A DNA stretch of 64,000 nt from Lachnospiraceae bacterium (GTDB lineage Bacteria; Bacillota; Clostridia; Lachnospirales; Lachnospiraceae), in contig JAJQDT010000110.1 in the NCBI GenBank assembly GCA_021202075.1, positions 36,369 to 100,368 of the forward strand. The letters are read 5' to 3'. Positions 29,223 to 38,115 of the stretch are shown piece after piece. Every line of letters begins with the position of its first letter. Position 1 is the first letter of the stretch. The translations under genes were made by a program, and so were the position numbers. The notes under the pieces were generated by a model. It was not told the origin of the DNA. It saw only the letters and a list, made by a program, of their open reading frames with translations, and did no database searches.

Positions 29223-30464
29223 TTATTTTCTCCCATACTCGCGAACGGTATCATAGAGCGCTGCCAGATTTTCACGTTTTACGACCTGGATGGAAGCGTT
29301 AGTCTCAAAGATAAACCCGCCACCGGGAGCGCCGATATCAATCTGTCTTTTGGCCTCATCGATCACCTGCTGCTTTGTACCATATTCCAAAAGGTAGATT
29401 GGGAAATTTCCGGTGATGCAGTTTTTCGCGCCAATTGTCTTTTTGGCGTGCGCCAGGTCTACGGTCTCAAAGTGAATGATGCATTTGCCTTCCGGCAGAC
29501 CGGTCATCTCATCCACTCTCCGCTCATACTTTCCCTCTGTATAAAGGATCGGTGTGACGCCCATCTCAGTCAGAGCATTGATGACTTTCAGGAATGGCTT
29601 CCAGTACAGGGTCTGATACTGCGCGGGGCTCATGAAACCGTCCATGCCCTTGTGCATCCAGAACATGACACGTTTTACCGGCATCGGTGCGAAACGAAAA
29701 TACTGCAGGTTCGCGATCTGGATGTCCGCAAGGAGATTGACCGCCTCCTCAACAAGCTCCGGGCATTCGATCAGGTCATCAAACATTTCCACTGTCCCGC
29801 GGAAATAATTGGAGAGAGTGTCAAAGGGAACCAGGCCTACCCCTGTCAGCATGGGCGGAAATCCCATACCGGCAAGCTGTCCCTGAAGTGCCTGCGTTGC
29901 CTTATCGGTTTCGGCTTCCAGCTTACCAATCTCGATCAGCTTCTGATAAGCGTCCAGCGCCTTCAGATTGTAAAGGTTGCCGACAGCGCCCATATACATG
30001 TAGTTCGTCGGCGCAGGGTTTAACAGAGTGCCGAGTCCGTCAAGATTCGGGAATACCCGCGGCAGGTATTTATGAAGGACAAACCCGGTGAAGTCCCGGA
30101 GAAATTCCAGATATTCTTCCTGTTGCATGAACGCGTACTCATGTACCTGGTAAACGCTGTCGTCCGGACATTTTGTACCAGGGCGGCCCGGCCAGTCTAT
30201 GTATTTGGTGCCGGCCAGCTCTTCCGCTTTCCCACAGAGGAGCTGCGCCAGCTGAACATCAGGCTGAAATTCCTGGTGAAACTGAATGATTGCATCAGAA
30301 GCAGCCTCATAGTTATATAGACTGTCCTTGTAAGTAGCTTTCCCGTCGCTTAAAACAAACGGGGTGGAGCCGTAATTGATCCAGATCGGGATCCGCTCCG
30401 GCTCTTCGTGGCGTGTCGCCTCCTCTGCGATACGAATTCTTTGTTCGAAAATACTCTCTGCCAT
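29223..30464 (-). CDS. UroD-family corrinoid methyltransferase (demethylase MT I)
   Basis: A 413-residue protein of the uroporphyrinogen-decarboxylase fold group used by substrate-specific methyltransferases. Telling segments are FPNLDGLGTLLNPAPTNYMY, TPILYTEGKYERRVDEM, KCIIHFETVDLAHAKKTIG, KNCITGNFPIYLLEYGTKQQ and a final APGGGFIFETN. It lacks the heme-pathway context of true HemE. Together with two corrinoid proteins, an MT II and a reactivase encoded upstream, it most likely transfers a methyl group from a methylated substrate to a corrinoid protein. AGGAGGTAACC precedes the start. The substrate is unknown; methoxylated aromatics and betaine-like compounds are both possible. Confidence 0.78.
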   Translation of the reverse strand: MAESIFEQRIRIAEEATRHEEPERIPIWINYGSTPFVLSDGKATYKDSLYNYEAASDAIIQFHQEFQPDVQLAQLLCGKAEELAGTKYIDWPGRPGTKCPDDSVYQVHEYAFMQQEEYLEFLRDFTGFVLHKYLPRVFPNLDGLGTLLNPAPTNYMYMGAVGNLYNLKALDAYQKLIEIGKLEAETDKATQALQGQLAGMGFPPMLTGVGLVPFDTLSNYFRGTVEMFDDLIECPELVEEAVNLLADIQIANLQYFRFAPMPVKRVMFWMHKGMDGFMSPAQYQTLYWKPFLKVINALTEMGVTPILYTEGKYERRVDEMTGLPEGKCIIHFETVDLAHAKKTIGAKNCITGNFPIYLLEYGTKQQVIDEAKRQIDIGAPGGGFIFETNASIQVVKRENLAALYDTVREYGRK

Positions 30465-30626
30465 TGGTTACCTCCTGTTTTGATGTTTGTTCATATGAAA
30501 AAAATGAGTTGCTTTTACATCCGTTTCCTCGTATGGATCACTGACTCTGCGCCGCCCCTGATCCACTCCTGCAAGTTTTGCCAACAGGTTTTTATAGAAT
30601 CTCTTTCATCCGCAGTGACGGTTGAT

Positions 30627-31619
30627 TTATTCCACCGGCTCCAGCCCGTTCTCCTCACACCATTCCAGCGCAAGCTCCCGGTATGTCTGATCCCTGTACT
30701 CGTACCATTCATCTTCAATCCCCAGGCGCGCCAGGGTATCCTTGAAGCGGCGGAACGCTCCCCGGCCCTGAATGGCTCTGGCGAGCTGGTTCTGCATTCT
30801 GGCATTCGAAAGCTGGTCAATGAAGCGTTCCATGATCGAATATTCATTGATATCAAACTGCGTCGGAAGAGGAATATATCTTCCTTCTTCGTTATACTCA
30901 ATCTCGTCCTCGAGCTCCTCATCCTCGTCAAACTCACTGAGCATCACGGACTCGCCGGTCTTTGTGTCCAGATAATAAGTAATCGCATTATCGGCAAATT
31001 CAATCGCCTCCAGGATGACATCCAGCTTCACCTTCCCGGCTGTCTGCCTGGACTGCTCTGGCTCCCTGGCCGGTTCGGACAGGTACAGGTCTACCCTGTG
31101 CATGATGCCGTACAGGGTCTCAATATCCTGCTTCCAGTCGTCGGTCTCCAGCGAGTGGTTCGCCTGCTCGATCACAAACAGCGTCAGATCCCGTTTCCCG
31201 CACTCCATCCGAATCAGCTCAGTGCCAACCCAGCTGTCCGCGGTCCCGTGAAACACAAGCCCCGGCTGATCCATGAAGCGAAACGACTCCTTCACCGGCG
31301 TGAAGTAGACATTCCTGGTCGTCAGCTCATGCTTTCTGGCATAGGCAGACGCAATCGCGGTTCCGATGCTCTTGGAAATGAACAAAATTTCCTCGTACTG
31401 TGAAAAGTCCACATCCTTCAAAAGCTCCTCACACTGATCCAGCGCGGAGAAAAAGCAGGCGCTCATTTTATCTTTGTCTCCCTTGACTCCGGCCGGGAAA
31501 TTTCCATACGGCACATTTTTTATCTCATAGCCATGGGCAGCAGCCACCCGTTTGCTGTGGTAGAGCAGCGGCTTATCCACATGGTAACCAATTCCCGGAA
31601 ATACGACTGCGAGTTTCAT
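30627..31619 (-). CDS. Alpha/beta hydrolase fused to a UPF0158 domain
   Basis: A 330-residue two-domain protein. Residues 1-185 form a small alpha/beta hydrolase-like domain: VVFPGIGYHVDKPLLY, nucleophile ISKSIGTAIA, the acid GTADSWVG, and ANHSLET with the His. Residues about 205-330 are a complete UPF0158 domain (YLDTKTGESVMLSEF, RYIPLPTQFDINEYSIMERF, GRGAFRRFKDTL, ALEWCEENGLE). UPF0158 normally stands alone and has no known function. GAGGAGG precedes the start. It lies between the PucR-type regulator and the UroD gene of the demethylase cluster. The hydrolase might release or unmask a substrate; that is speculation. Confidence 0.8.
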   Translation of the reverse strand: MKLAVVFPGIGYHVDKPLLYHSKRVAAAHGYEIKNVPYGNFPAGVKGDKDKMSACFFSALDQCEELLKDVDFSQYEEILFISKSIGTAIASAYARKHELTTRNVYFTPVKESFRFMDQPGLVFHGTADSWVGTELIRMECGKRDLTLFVIEQANHSLETDDWKQDIETLYGIMHRVDLYLSEPAREPEQSRQTAGKVKLDVILEAIEFADNAITYYLDTKTGESVMLSEFDEDEELEDEIEYNEEGRYIPLPTQFDINEYSIMERFIDQLSNARMQNQLARAIQGRGAFRRFKDTLARLGIEDEWYEYRDQTYRELALEWCEENGLEPVE

Positions 31620-31687
31620 CTGATTCGTTCCTCCTCAATTTTTCTGTGCAAAATCACTCAGAGCAGACTGAAAATATCCCTTAGTTT

Positions 31688-31845
31688 GCTTAGCGCTGTC
31701 GGTTTTTTTTGCTTTCTGTTCAAAGCCCCCAGGACTGGTTAAAAGCAACCCGGAATGCTCACCGGCTTTGCTCAGCGCTTTGAGTTTCTTCTCTTAAAAC
31801 CGCTCAAAACGGGCGGAGAATTTCACTGGCTTTGCCCGGCGCCAT
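31688..31845. repeat. Worn direct repeats after the pucR-type gene
   Basis: TCACTGGCTTTGCCCGGCGC (31824-31843, the 3' end of the regulator gene) recurs as TCACCGGCTTTGCTCAGCGC near 31760-31779, and a shorter trace (TTAGTTTGCTTAGCGCT) near 31682-31698. It looks like decayed tandem duplication of the gene's 3' end. Confidence 0.45.
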
Positions 31846-33520
31846 GATTTTTCTCCTCATCCTGTTCCAACAGCCGATAAGATAGCTCCAGATAAAAGAC
31901 CTCCTCCGGATTTTCCAGATCGGAATGAAGAATTTCTTTAATCCGCTCCATTCGATAGAGGAAGGTGCTCCTGTGGATGTAGAGCTCTTTTGCCGCCTGT
32001 GTCGCATTCATCTGCCGGTCGATCCAGGTCTTCAGCGTCGCCATATATTCCGTGTGATTCTCCCGGTCATGCTCCCTGAGCTTTAAAAGACCCTCGTGAC
32101 AGATCATATCGGCAGGCAGTTTTCTTGTCGATTGCTCTATGATATACGTCAACGCCACCTGATTAAAATGATGGATCCACAGATAAGGCCGTTTCCGGCT
32201 GCCGACATCCAGTGCGGTCTGCGCCTGTACATACTGACGGCGCAGATTCATGTGCCCCTTCATGGTTCTGCTGTAGCCCGCTTTCAGATAACTGTCCCGG
32301 ATAAAATAGACCAGTTTCGCGGCCGCCTCTTCTTCATCCATCCCGAGGCGGGAAAGATTAAAAAAGCTGACCACCTCATCCTGATAGAGAAAGCTGACGG
32401 AATCGCGAAGCTGCTTTTGGACATAACAGCAAATCGCACGCGTGGAGAGCTGTTTCTGATTCAGATAAGTAATCTGCAGAACCAGGCACAGGTATTCATC
32501 CTGACCGCCCCATCCCACAGCCGAAAGGCTGCGGCTGATCTGAACATAATCCGCCGTCCGGTCCGAAAGGACTCTCTGGAAAATCGCCTCTAAATCCCCC
32601 TTCATGGGCGCGGGAGCCTCCCGAGCGAGCTGGTACTCCAGATGCTTTGCCAGGGTCTCCAGAATACAGATGCAGCTCTCTGTGACCGGAGTATCATATT
32701 CGGTCAATACCAGGCGGTAAGTCGGCTGTTGATCCACAAACAGAGTCCGAAGCATGGAACGGCGGCCGCTGATGTAATCCGGAAACAGTACGGTTCGCCG
32801 CTCCTGCGTAAGCTTCTGGTATCCTTCGTCCTGCAGCAGTGCATTCATGTATTCCACATTCAGCCCATCTCTGGTAAACAGTTTTTCCCGTTCCGGAAGC
32901 TTTTCCATCCCTGCCTCGGCAGTCAGCGAAAAATCCGTCCCCATAACCATCAGGGGATTCCCCAGAAATCCGGCGCTCAGCTCCAGGGTCTTCCCAATCC
33001 CGGCATTCTCCGCCAGCAATCCAACCACCTTTTGCTCCCACTCTTCACAGACATCAAACATCTCCTGCACATAATTCAGGACCTCTGCCGCGCCGCCATC
33101 CGCCTCCACGCACACATAAGCGCCTCCGCTTTCCATTTTGGGCTTCCCGCATCTCCCCTTCTCCAGGCAAAATACCCGGAACACCGGATCCTGCACATCC
33201 GCAGCAGACCATTTCGTCGCATCCTCTTCTGATAAAACCGGTATCACACATACATGTCCTCGCCGGTCAGCCATGCTCCCTCTGTCTTGCCGCTTCTTAT
33301 CCTTCCAGGCATTGGTGTTCCCTTCTTCGATTTGCCGCTTCTCATCCTTCCAGGCATCGGTGTTCCCTTCGCTTTGCTGTTTCTCACCCCTTCGGGAGCT
33401 GCGTACTTCGGACCAGAAAAACGGGCGCAGATAGCCATCGCGGCCGGACAGCCCCGCAGCCTTCACAATTGTAAACTCTTTTGCCAGCTGTTCATACAGC
33501 CATGCCGATGACAATTTCAC
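31823..33520 (-). CDS. PucR-family transcriptional regulator
   Basis: A 565-residue regulator. The C-terminus is the PucR helix-turn-helix (ATQAAKELYIHRSTFLYRME followed by RIKEIL), preceded by a GGDEF-like/CdaR region (LQITYLNQKQLSTRAICC and after) and a sensory N-terminal part. It probably senses the demethylase substrate or a related signal and controls the surrounding genes. Residues 51-80 are two 15-residue tandem repeats (EGNTDAWKDEKRQIE, EGNTNAWKDKKRQDR). I start at GTG 33520, with GGAGG 7 bases upstream; an ATG two codons earlier has the site too close, and a GTG at 33565 overlaps the stop of the corrinoid protein gene. The latter overlap suggests cotranscription. Confidence 0.82.
   Translation of the reverse strand: MKLSSAWLYEQLAKEFTIVKAAGLSGRDGYLRPFFWSEVRSSRRGEKQQSEGNTDAWKDEKRQIEEGNTNAWKDKKRQDRGSMADRRGHVCVIPVLSEEDATKWSAADVQDPVFRVFCLEKGRCGKPKMESGGAYVCVEADGGAAEVLNYVQEMFDVCEEWEQKVVGLLAENAGIGKTLELSAGFLGNPLMVMGTDFSLTAEAGMEKLPEREKLFTRDGLNVEYMNALLQDEGYQKLTQERRTVLFPDYISGRRSMLRTLFVDQQPTYRLVLTEYDTPVTESCICILETLAKHLEYQLAREAPAPMKGDLEAIFQRVLSDRTADYVQISRSLSAVGWGGQDEYLCLVLQITYLNQKQLSTRAICCYVQKQLRDSVSFLYQDEVVSFFNLSRLGMDEEEAAAKLVYFIRDSYLKAGYSRTMKGHMNLRRQYVQAQTALDVGSRKRPYLWIHHFNQVALTYIIEQSTRKLPADMICHEGLLKLREHDRENHTEYMATLKTWIDRQMNATQAAKELYIHRSTFLYRMERIKEILHSDLENPEEVFYLELSYRLLEQDEEKNHGAGQSQ
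33281..33370. repeat. Two 45-bp tandem repeats inside the pucR-type gene
   Basis: Two adjacent 45-bp units, each holding CATCCTTCCAGGCAT(T/C)GGTG or a close variant, encode 15-residue repeats on the minus strand. The similarity is high enough to suggest recent duplication. Confidence 0.85.
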
Positions 33521-33561
33521 CCGCATTCCTCCACAGACGAGGCTCCGATTTGCTATCCCCG

Positions 33562-34197
33562 TCACACAATAAATGTTTTCGCAACCTCTGCGGCTTCCAC
33601 GCAGTTCTCTGTATAGGCATCCGCCCCCATGTCCCGGGCAAGCTGTCTTGTCACCGCGCCGCCGCCCACCATAATCTTATATTTTTTATCCGGATCATTG
33701 CGCCGCAATGTTTTTACTACCTGCTCCATCTCCGGGAGAGCTGTGCTCAAAAGAGAGGAAATACAAACAATCTGGACGTCCGGATTTTCATGAACCGCCT
33801 TCAGAAATTGTTTCTCTGAAATATCCACACCCAGATCAATCACCTTAAATCCTGCGCTTCGAAACATAAGCGCGACCAGGTTTTTCCCGACATCATGAAG
33901 GTCGCCCTCCACGGTTCCCAGGATGATGGTTCCGATGCTTCTGGCTTCCAGTCCCGGTTCCTGTTCTTCAATCAGTTCAAATCCCACGCGGACGCAGCGG
34001 GCCGCCGCGAGAATGCGGGGAATGTCTGCTTCCTGGGCCTTAAATCGCTCCCCCATCACCTGCATCGCGGGCATCATTGCTTCCTCCACAATCTGCATCG
34101 CGTCAATTTGCTGATTCAGCGCTTCCTCCACCAGCCTCCTCGCCTCTCCGGGATGGCCTTCTTCTATGGAACGCTGCAGCTCCTCCAATATCGTCAT
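33562..34197 (-). CDS. Corrinoid (B12-binding) protein 1 of the demethylase system
   Basis: A 211-residue methyl carrier. Residues 1-85 are the helical cap (EEAMMPAMQVMGERFKAQEAD with DIPRILAAARC). The Rossmann-like cobalamin domain has the lower-ligand motif GDLHDVGKNLVALMF (D-x-H-x-x-G), followed by ISSLLSTALPEM and MVGGGAVT. It should accept a methyl group from a UroD-type MT I and hand it to the methyl-THF transferase. GGGGGGAATTTTC precedes the ATG. It is followed by the PucR regulator with overlapping ends. It shares its architecture with the second corrinoid protein at 37383 but differs clearly in sequence, so the two may serve different substrates. Confidence 0.93.
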   Translation of the reverse strand: MTILEELQRSIEEGHPGEARRLVEEALNQQIDAMQIVEEAMMPAMQVMGERFKAQEADIPRILAAARCVRVGFELIEEQEPGLEARSIGTIILGTVEGDLHDVGKNLVALMFRSAGFKVIDLGVDISEKQFLKAVHENPDVQIVCISSLLSTALPEMEQVVKTLRRNDPDKKYKIMVGGGAVTRQLARDMGADAYTENCVEAAEVAKTFIV

Positions 34198-34403
34198 GAA
34201 AATTCCCCCCAGGCTTCTGTCAGGAAAATCAGTATGCCATCTGCTCCGCCGGAGACGCAGATCATAAATATCTGACGCACCCGAAGCCCTGACTCAAGTA
34301 AGTCTAAATTTCCTGTCAAAAATAAGAAATTATTCTTATGTTCCTGATCCAGATAAACCCGAACCAAAATTTGCAAAATACACAAAAAGTGTTTTTTAAG
34401 TGC

Positions 34404-34943
34404 CTACAATAACAGATAGCAGCTCGTATACGCTATCGAACACGAGCCGTAATAATACTTCAGGTGATTCGACTGACAGACCTGTGTGACCAGCAGCCCA
34501 TAGGCTTCCATAGAGGAAAAAGCCTGCCCGGGAAACCGACAGGGCGCATCCGGGTACGTACATACTTTACACTTCGTACAGCACCCGCTTCCAATCGCCA
34601 GCATATTCGGATAGTGCGGACGCAAAATTTTTTCGAATGCATAAAAGTATTCCTTATGCCGCTGTTCTGTCTCCATCATCGCCTCGCCGTCCAGCTCATC
34701 CTCCAGCTCGCCCACCGTCTGAACGATAATCCCTTCCCGGTACTGCCCGATTTTCTCCCGGCACTCCTCAAGAGTCCCGCAGCCGGGCGGACAGCTCCAG
34801 CATCTCCCATACATATGACAGGTGTTGGCCTCACACATCTGACGAACCTCCTCCCGAAGCTCCAGCGTCCCGCAATCCAGCGGCTCCACATAAGAAAATC
34901 CCTGCTCTTTCCCCAGCTTCTCAAGCTGCACGATATCTATCAA
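34404..34943 (-). CDS. DUF2284 cysteine-rich metal-binding protein
   Basis: A 179-residue protein rich in cysteine: CHMYGRCWSCPPGCG near residue 42 and SGCCTKCKVCTYPDAPCRFP near residue 118. The pattern is that of DUF2284, predicted to bind a metal or Fe-S cluster. Members are frequent near corrinoid methyltransferases, where they may help in electron delivery or corrinoid activation; that role is not shown. The start is TTG at 34943 (frame IDIVQLEKLG) with GGGGGGAA six to seven bases upstream and no better ATG. It lies between the reactivase and corrinoid protein 1. Confidence 0.82.
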   Translation of the reverse strand: MIDIVQLEKLGKEQGFSYVEPLDCGTLELREEVRQMCEANTCHMYGRCWSCPPGCGTLEECREKIGQYREGIIVQTVGELEDELDGEAMMETEQRHKEYFYAFEKILRPHYPNMLAIGSGCCTKCKVCTYPDAPCRFPGQAFSSMEAYGLLVTQVCQSNHLKYYYGSCSIAYTSCYLLL

Positions 34944-35164
34944 ACCGATTCCCCCCTGTCCACTGACACATCAGCTCCTGCCTTCGATATCTCGGTTCCG
35001 GAATTCATCTTGCCCTTTCCGTAGTTCCGATGTTCCAGAGTTCTCTGCCCGCTTCCAAAGCATCCGGAATCCCGCTATGCCAGGCCATCCGTGCATACTC
35101 TCTGTCCCAATTATTGCCTGCCCACTGCCATATATCTCCCACTCTTTGATTTCTTCAATCCCCG

Positions 35165-37153
35165 TCAGCCGGCAGCTTCAAACCCGAGCTCATCCACAAA
35201 GCAATCCTGAAATTCCGGAAGCGCTGCCAGTTCGATCATTTCCGTCTTCCGGGCCAGCACACCCGCATTATTCCATTCCTCCTGATTCAGCAGGGCAAGC
35301 TTAGCGCCTTCCCCGGCCGCGTTCCCCACTGCCTGTACCCGTCCGGCAAGTGTTCGAGGAAACATCCCAATCGTACCCGCGCTGGCGGCATCCATGTAGT
35401 TTCCAAACGCCCCTGCAATATAAACGCAGGTAATATCCTCTTCCTTCACTGCCAGAGTCCTCATCAGAAGCTGTATGCCTGCGGCAATCGCAGCTTTCGC
35501 CAGCTGCACCTCCCGCACATCCTTCTGGGTCAGATACACGCCTTTTCCATTTCCGGATTCCTCCGGAGGAACCAATACAAATGTCTGCGCGTCTTCCTGT
35601 CCGCTCTCCAGCCTGCCGCTTTCATCGATTTTCCCCGCACGAATCAGGCAGGCAACCAGGTCGATCAGTCCGGATCCGCACAACCCCACTGCCGGCAGCC
35701 CGTCAATGGTCGTATAGCTAAAGACGCCCTCCTGATAAAAAACATGATCCACTGCTCCTGCGGCCCCCCGCATCCCGCAGTCAATCTTCGCGCCCTCAAA
35801 CGCAGGACCCGCTGCCGTCGAACAGGTGACCAGTCTGTCCTGATTGCCAAGAACCATTTCTCCGTTCGTGCCAATATCAATCAGCAGCGTTATCTCTTCC
35901 TTCCGGTCCGGCCGCAGCGCCATCAGACACGCGCAGGTATCCGCCCCGACATATCCGGCAATCACCGGCAGTACCAGCAGCTCAGCCCTTGGATGCACGG
36001 CCAGCCCAAAATCGGCGGCGCACAGAGTAAGACTCTCACTGAGCGCGGACGTATACGGCGCATGCACCAGGCTGCCCGGCGAAATGCCGAGAAACAAATG
36101 ATGCATACAGGTATTCCCCGCCACGCTTATCTGGAAAATATCCGCCGGATGCACTCCCGCATCTGCCGCAAGCGTCTGCAGCAGTTCATTAATGCACGTG
36201 CGGATACACCCGCTTAGAATTGCGGTTCGGTGCTCCAGTGCATAATTCGCCCTCATAATCACATCCGCTCCAAACTGCACCTGCGGATTCAGCCTGCTCT
36301 CGACAGCAAGCGTCCTGCCGTCCTGCGCATCCAGAAGATATCCCACCACGGTTGTCGTTCCAATATCAAACGCCGCGAAACAGACCCTCCCCGGCTCCGA
36401 TCGCAGATCAAGAATATTTTCGTCGGTATGGATCACATACCACTCGCTGCTTTCCATGCGTCTGTCATATAAAGAAGAAGCGAGCGCCAGATCCTCTTTC
36501 CACTGTACCTTTCCCGGAAGACTTTCCTCCATGCAGTCCGGCTGCCCGGCCGTCTCCGTCGTCTGCGTTTTGGCTAACTGTTCCACATTCTCAGTCGAGT
36601 CATGCAGCTGCCGCTTCGCTGAATATTCTGCTTTCTCAGCCGGGTCAGGCATTTGCTCCTGTTGTACTTCCGCAGCCGGACCAGGCAGCTGCTCCCGCTC
36701 CGCCTCCGCGAGCGCCTCCAGCATCCGCTCCCACTCCGAACGTTTTTCACCGGGCTGCGGTTTATTCAGCTGAACCTTATGTACCTTAAGGCCAGGACAG
36801 AATCCCACTGTATGCAGATACCCCTCCGTCAAAATCACAGAATCTCTGTCCTTTGAACCCAGTGTATCTACCATCAGATCCCCGGTCACCCGCGTCTGAC
36901 AGGCCAGAACCTCCTGCCCGACCGCTTCCGGCTGCCATTCCTTTTTGCTGACCGCTTCTGACGGCCATTGCTCCCCGCCTTCCGGGCGTCTCTCGTCTGA
37001 CTCCATGACCCTCACAAGACATTTCCCGCATTTCCCGGCTCCGCCGCAGGGCGCGTCTGGTTCCAGCCCGGCCTGAATCTCCGCTTCCAGCAGCGTGGCT
37101 CCCTCCGGCACAAAAACACTCGTTTCCTCCCTGATAAAATCGATCCGGTACAT
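35165..37153 (-). CDS. Corrinoid-activating [2Fe-2S]/ASKHA protein (RACo/RamA-like)
   Basis: A 662-residue protein that re-reduces inactive Co(II) corrinoid proteins using ATP. The N-terminal ferredoxin domain has Cys36, Cys42, Cys45 and Cys85 (PCGGAGKCGKC ... LACQ). The ASKHA part starts at FAAFDIGTTTVVGYLLD (259) and contains SVAGNTCMHHL, LLIDIGTNGEMVL and CVYIAGAFGNYMD (DUF4445 type). Two low-complexity stretches are inserted: residues 55-77 and about 150-205 with Glu/Gln/Pro repeats. I start at MYRIDF, preceded by GAGGTGTCAGG; the open frame extends 18 codons more. It is the reactivase expected for the two corrinoid proteins nearby. Confidence 0.92.
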   Translation of the reverse strand: MYRIDFIREETSVFVPEGATLLEAEIQAGLEPDAPCGGAGKCGKCLVRVMESDERRPEGGEQWPSEAVSKKEWQPEAVGQEVLACQTRVTGDLMVDTLGSKDRDSVILTEGYLHTVGFCPGLKVHKVQLNKPQPGEKRSEWERMLEALAEAEREQLPGPAAEVQQEQMPDPAEKAEYSAKRQLHDSTENVEQLAKTQTTETAGQPDCMEESLPGKVQWKEDLALASSLYDRRMESSEWYVIHTDENILDLRSEPGRVCFAAFDIGTTTVVGYLLDAQDGRTLAVESRLNPQVQFGADVIMRANYALEHRTAILSGCIRTCINELLQTLAADAGVHPADIFQISVAGNTCMHHLFLGISPGSLVHAPYTSALSESLTLCAADFGLAVHPRAELLVLPVIAGYVGADTCACLMALRPDRKEEITLLIDIGTNGEMVLGNQDRLVTCSTAAGPAFEGAKIDCGMRGAAGAVDHVFYQEGVFSYTTIDGLPAVGLCGSGLIDLVACLIRAGKIDESGRLESGQEDAQTFVLVPPEESGNGKGVYLTQKDVREVQLAKAAIAAGIQLLMRTLAVKEEDITCVYIAGAFGNYMDAASAGTIGMFPRTLAGRVQAVGNAAGEGAKLALLNQEEWNNAGVLARKTEMIELAALPEFQDCFVDELGFEAAG

Positions 37154-37299
37154 CCTGACACCTCTTCTATGTACAATATAAAATCCTCCGCAGATCGTCT
37201 TCTCCATTATTTCTGTTTCTTTTATAATTAGTGTATCACAAATAACTCCGCCCTACAATGCACTTTTTAAAACTCATAAAGCTGCTTCAGAATCTGCGC

Positions 37300-37340
37300 A
37301 AAAAAAGAAAGCTCCGGTACGCAAACGTATACCAGAAGCA
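37300..37340 (-). terminator. Terminator after corrinoid protein 2
   Basis: GCTCCGGTACG and CGTATACCAGAAGC form the stem, and on the minus strand TTTCTTTTTT follows. It divides the demethylase cluster into an upstream unit (UroD, MT II, corrinoid protein 2) and a downstream unit beginning with the reactivase. Confidence 0.75.
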
Positions 37341-37382
37341 TTCTTTTTTTATCAGTCCAGCCTGAAAAGCATCTTTTCTATT

Positions 37383-38018
37383 TTATGCCACAAGCTCCTT
37401 CGCCCTCTGAGCACAGGACGCGGCGTCTTCCGTATATGCATCCGCACCGATCTCATCCGCAAACTCCTGCGTAATCGGTGCGCCGCCTACCATAACCTTG
37501 ATACCCGGGCGGAAATCCTGGCTGTTAAGAAGCGCCACAGCGTCCTTCAGTGCCGGCATAGTTGTGGTCAGAAGCGCGGAACAGCAGACAATCTTCGTAT
37601 CCGGGTTCTCCTCCACAGCCTCAACGAATTTCTCCTTCGGCACATCTACACCCAGGTCGATGACTTCGAACCCGGCAGACTCGAGCATCATTGCGACAAG
37701 ATTCTTGCCGATATCGTGCAGATCGCCCGCCACGGTGCCGATGACCACTTTTCCTGCTGCACCGGCTACACCGGACGCAAGATGCGGTTTCAGCACCTCT
37801 ACGCCTTTTTTCATGGCTCTCGCCGCTACCAGCATCTCCGGCACAAAGATCTCGCCATCTTTGAATTTCGCACCGACCTCGTCCATAGCAGCGATCATAC
37901 CGTCATTCAGCAGCGCGGTGGGATCGCATCCATCGTCCAGCGCTTCCTGCACGGCCTGGGCAATCAGCTTCGCTTTTCCTTTTACTACGAGATTATATAC
38001 TTCCTGAATTCCTGCCAT
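37383..38018 (-). CDS. Corrinoid (B12-binding) protein 2 of the demethylase system
   Basis: A 211-residue methyl carrier with the helical cap (LNDGMIAAMDEVGAKFKDGE with IFVPEMLVAARAM) and the cobalamin-binding motif GDLHDIGKNLVAMMLESAG, followed by CSALLTTTMPALKDAV and MVGGAPITQEFADEIGADAY. It is close to MtbC/MtvC-type proteins. GGAGGAAAACAAAA precedes the start. It lies 97 bases after the MT II gene, and a strong terminator follows, so the two are very likely in one transcript with the UroD gene at 39155 further upstream. Confidence 0.94.
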   Translation of the reverse strand: MAGIQEVYNLVVKGKAKLIAQAVQEALDDGCDPTALLNDGMIAAMDEVGAKFKDGEIFVPEMLVAARAMKKGVEVLKPHLASGVAGAAGKVVIGTVAGDLHDIGKNLVAMMLESAGFEVIDLGVDVPKEKFVEAVEENPDTKIVCCSALLTTTMPALKDAVALLNSQDFRPGIKVMVGGAPITQEFADEIGADAYTEDAASCAQRAKELVA

Positions 38019-38115
38019 TTTTGTTTTCCTCCATTTTCAATATTTGTTTGAAGAAGCGCCGGCGAATGGCTCATCCTGCACGCCTCTGTTATCAGGTTCT
38101 GTATTATCCGCGATA

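Noticed and set aside
29223..30464. Heme-pathway uroporphyrinogen decarboxylase (hemE)
   Set aside because: Neighbouring corrinoid proteins and the family segments point to a methyltransferase; heme genes are absent.
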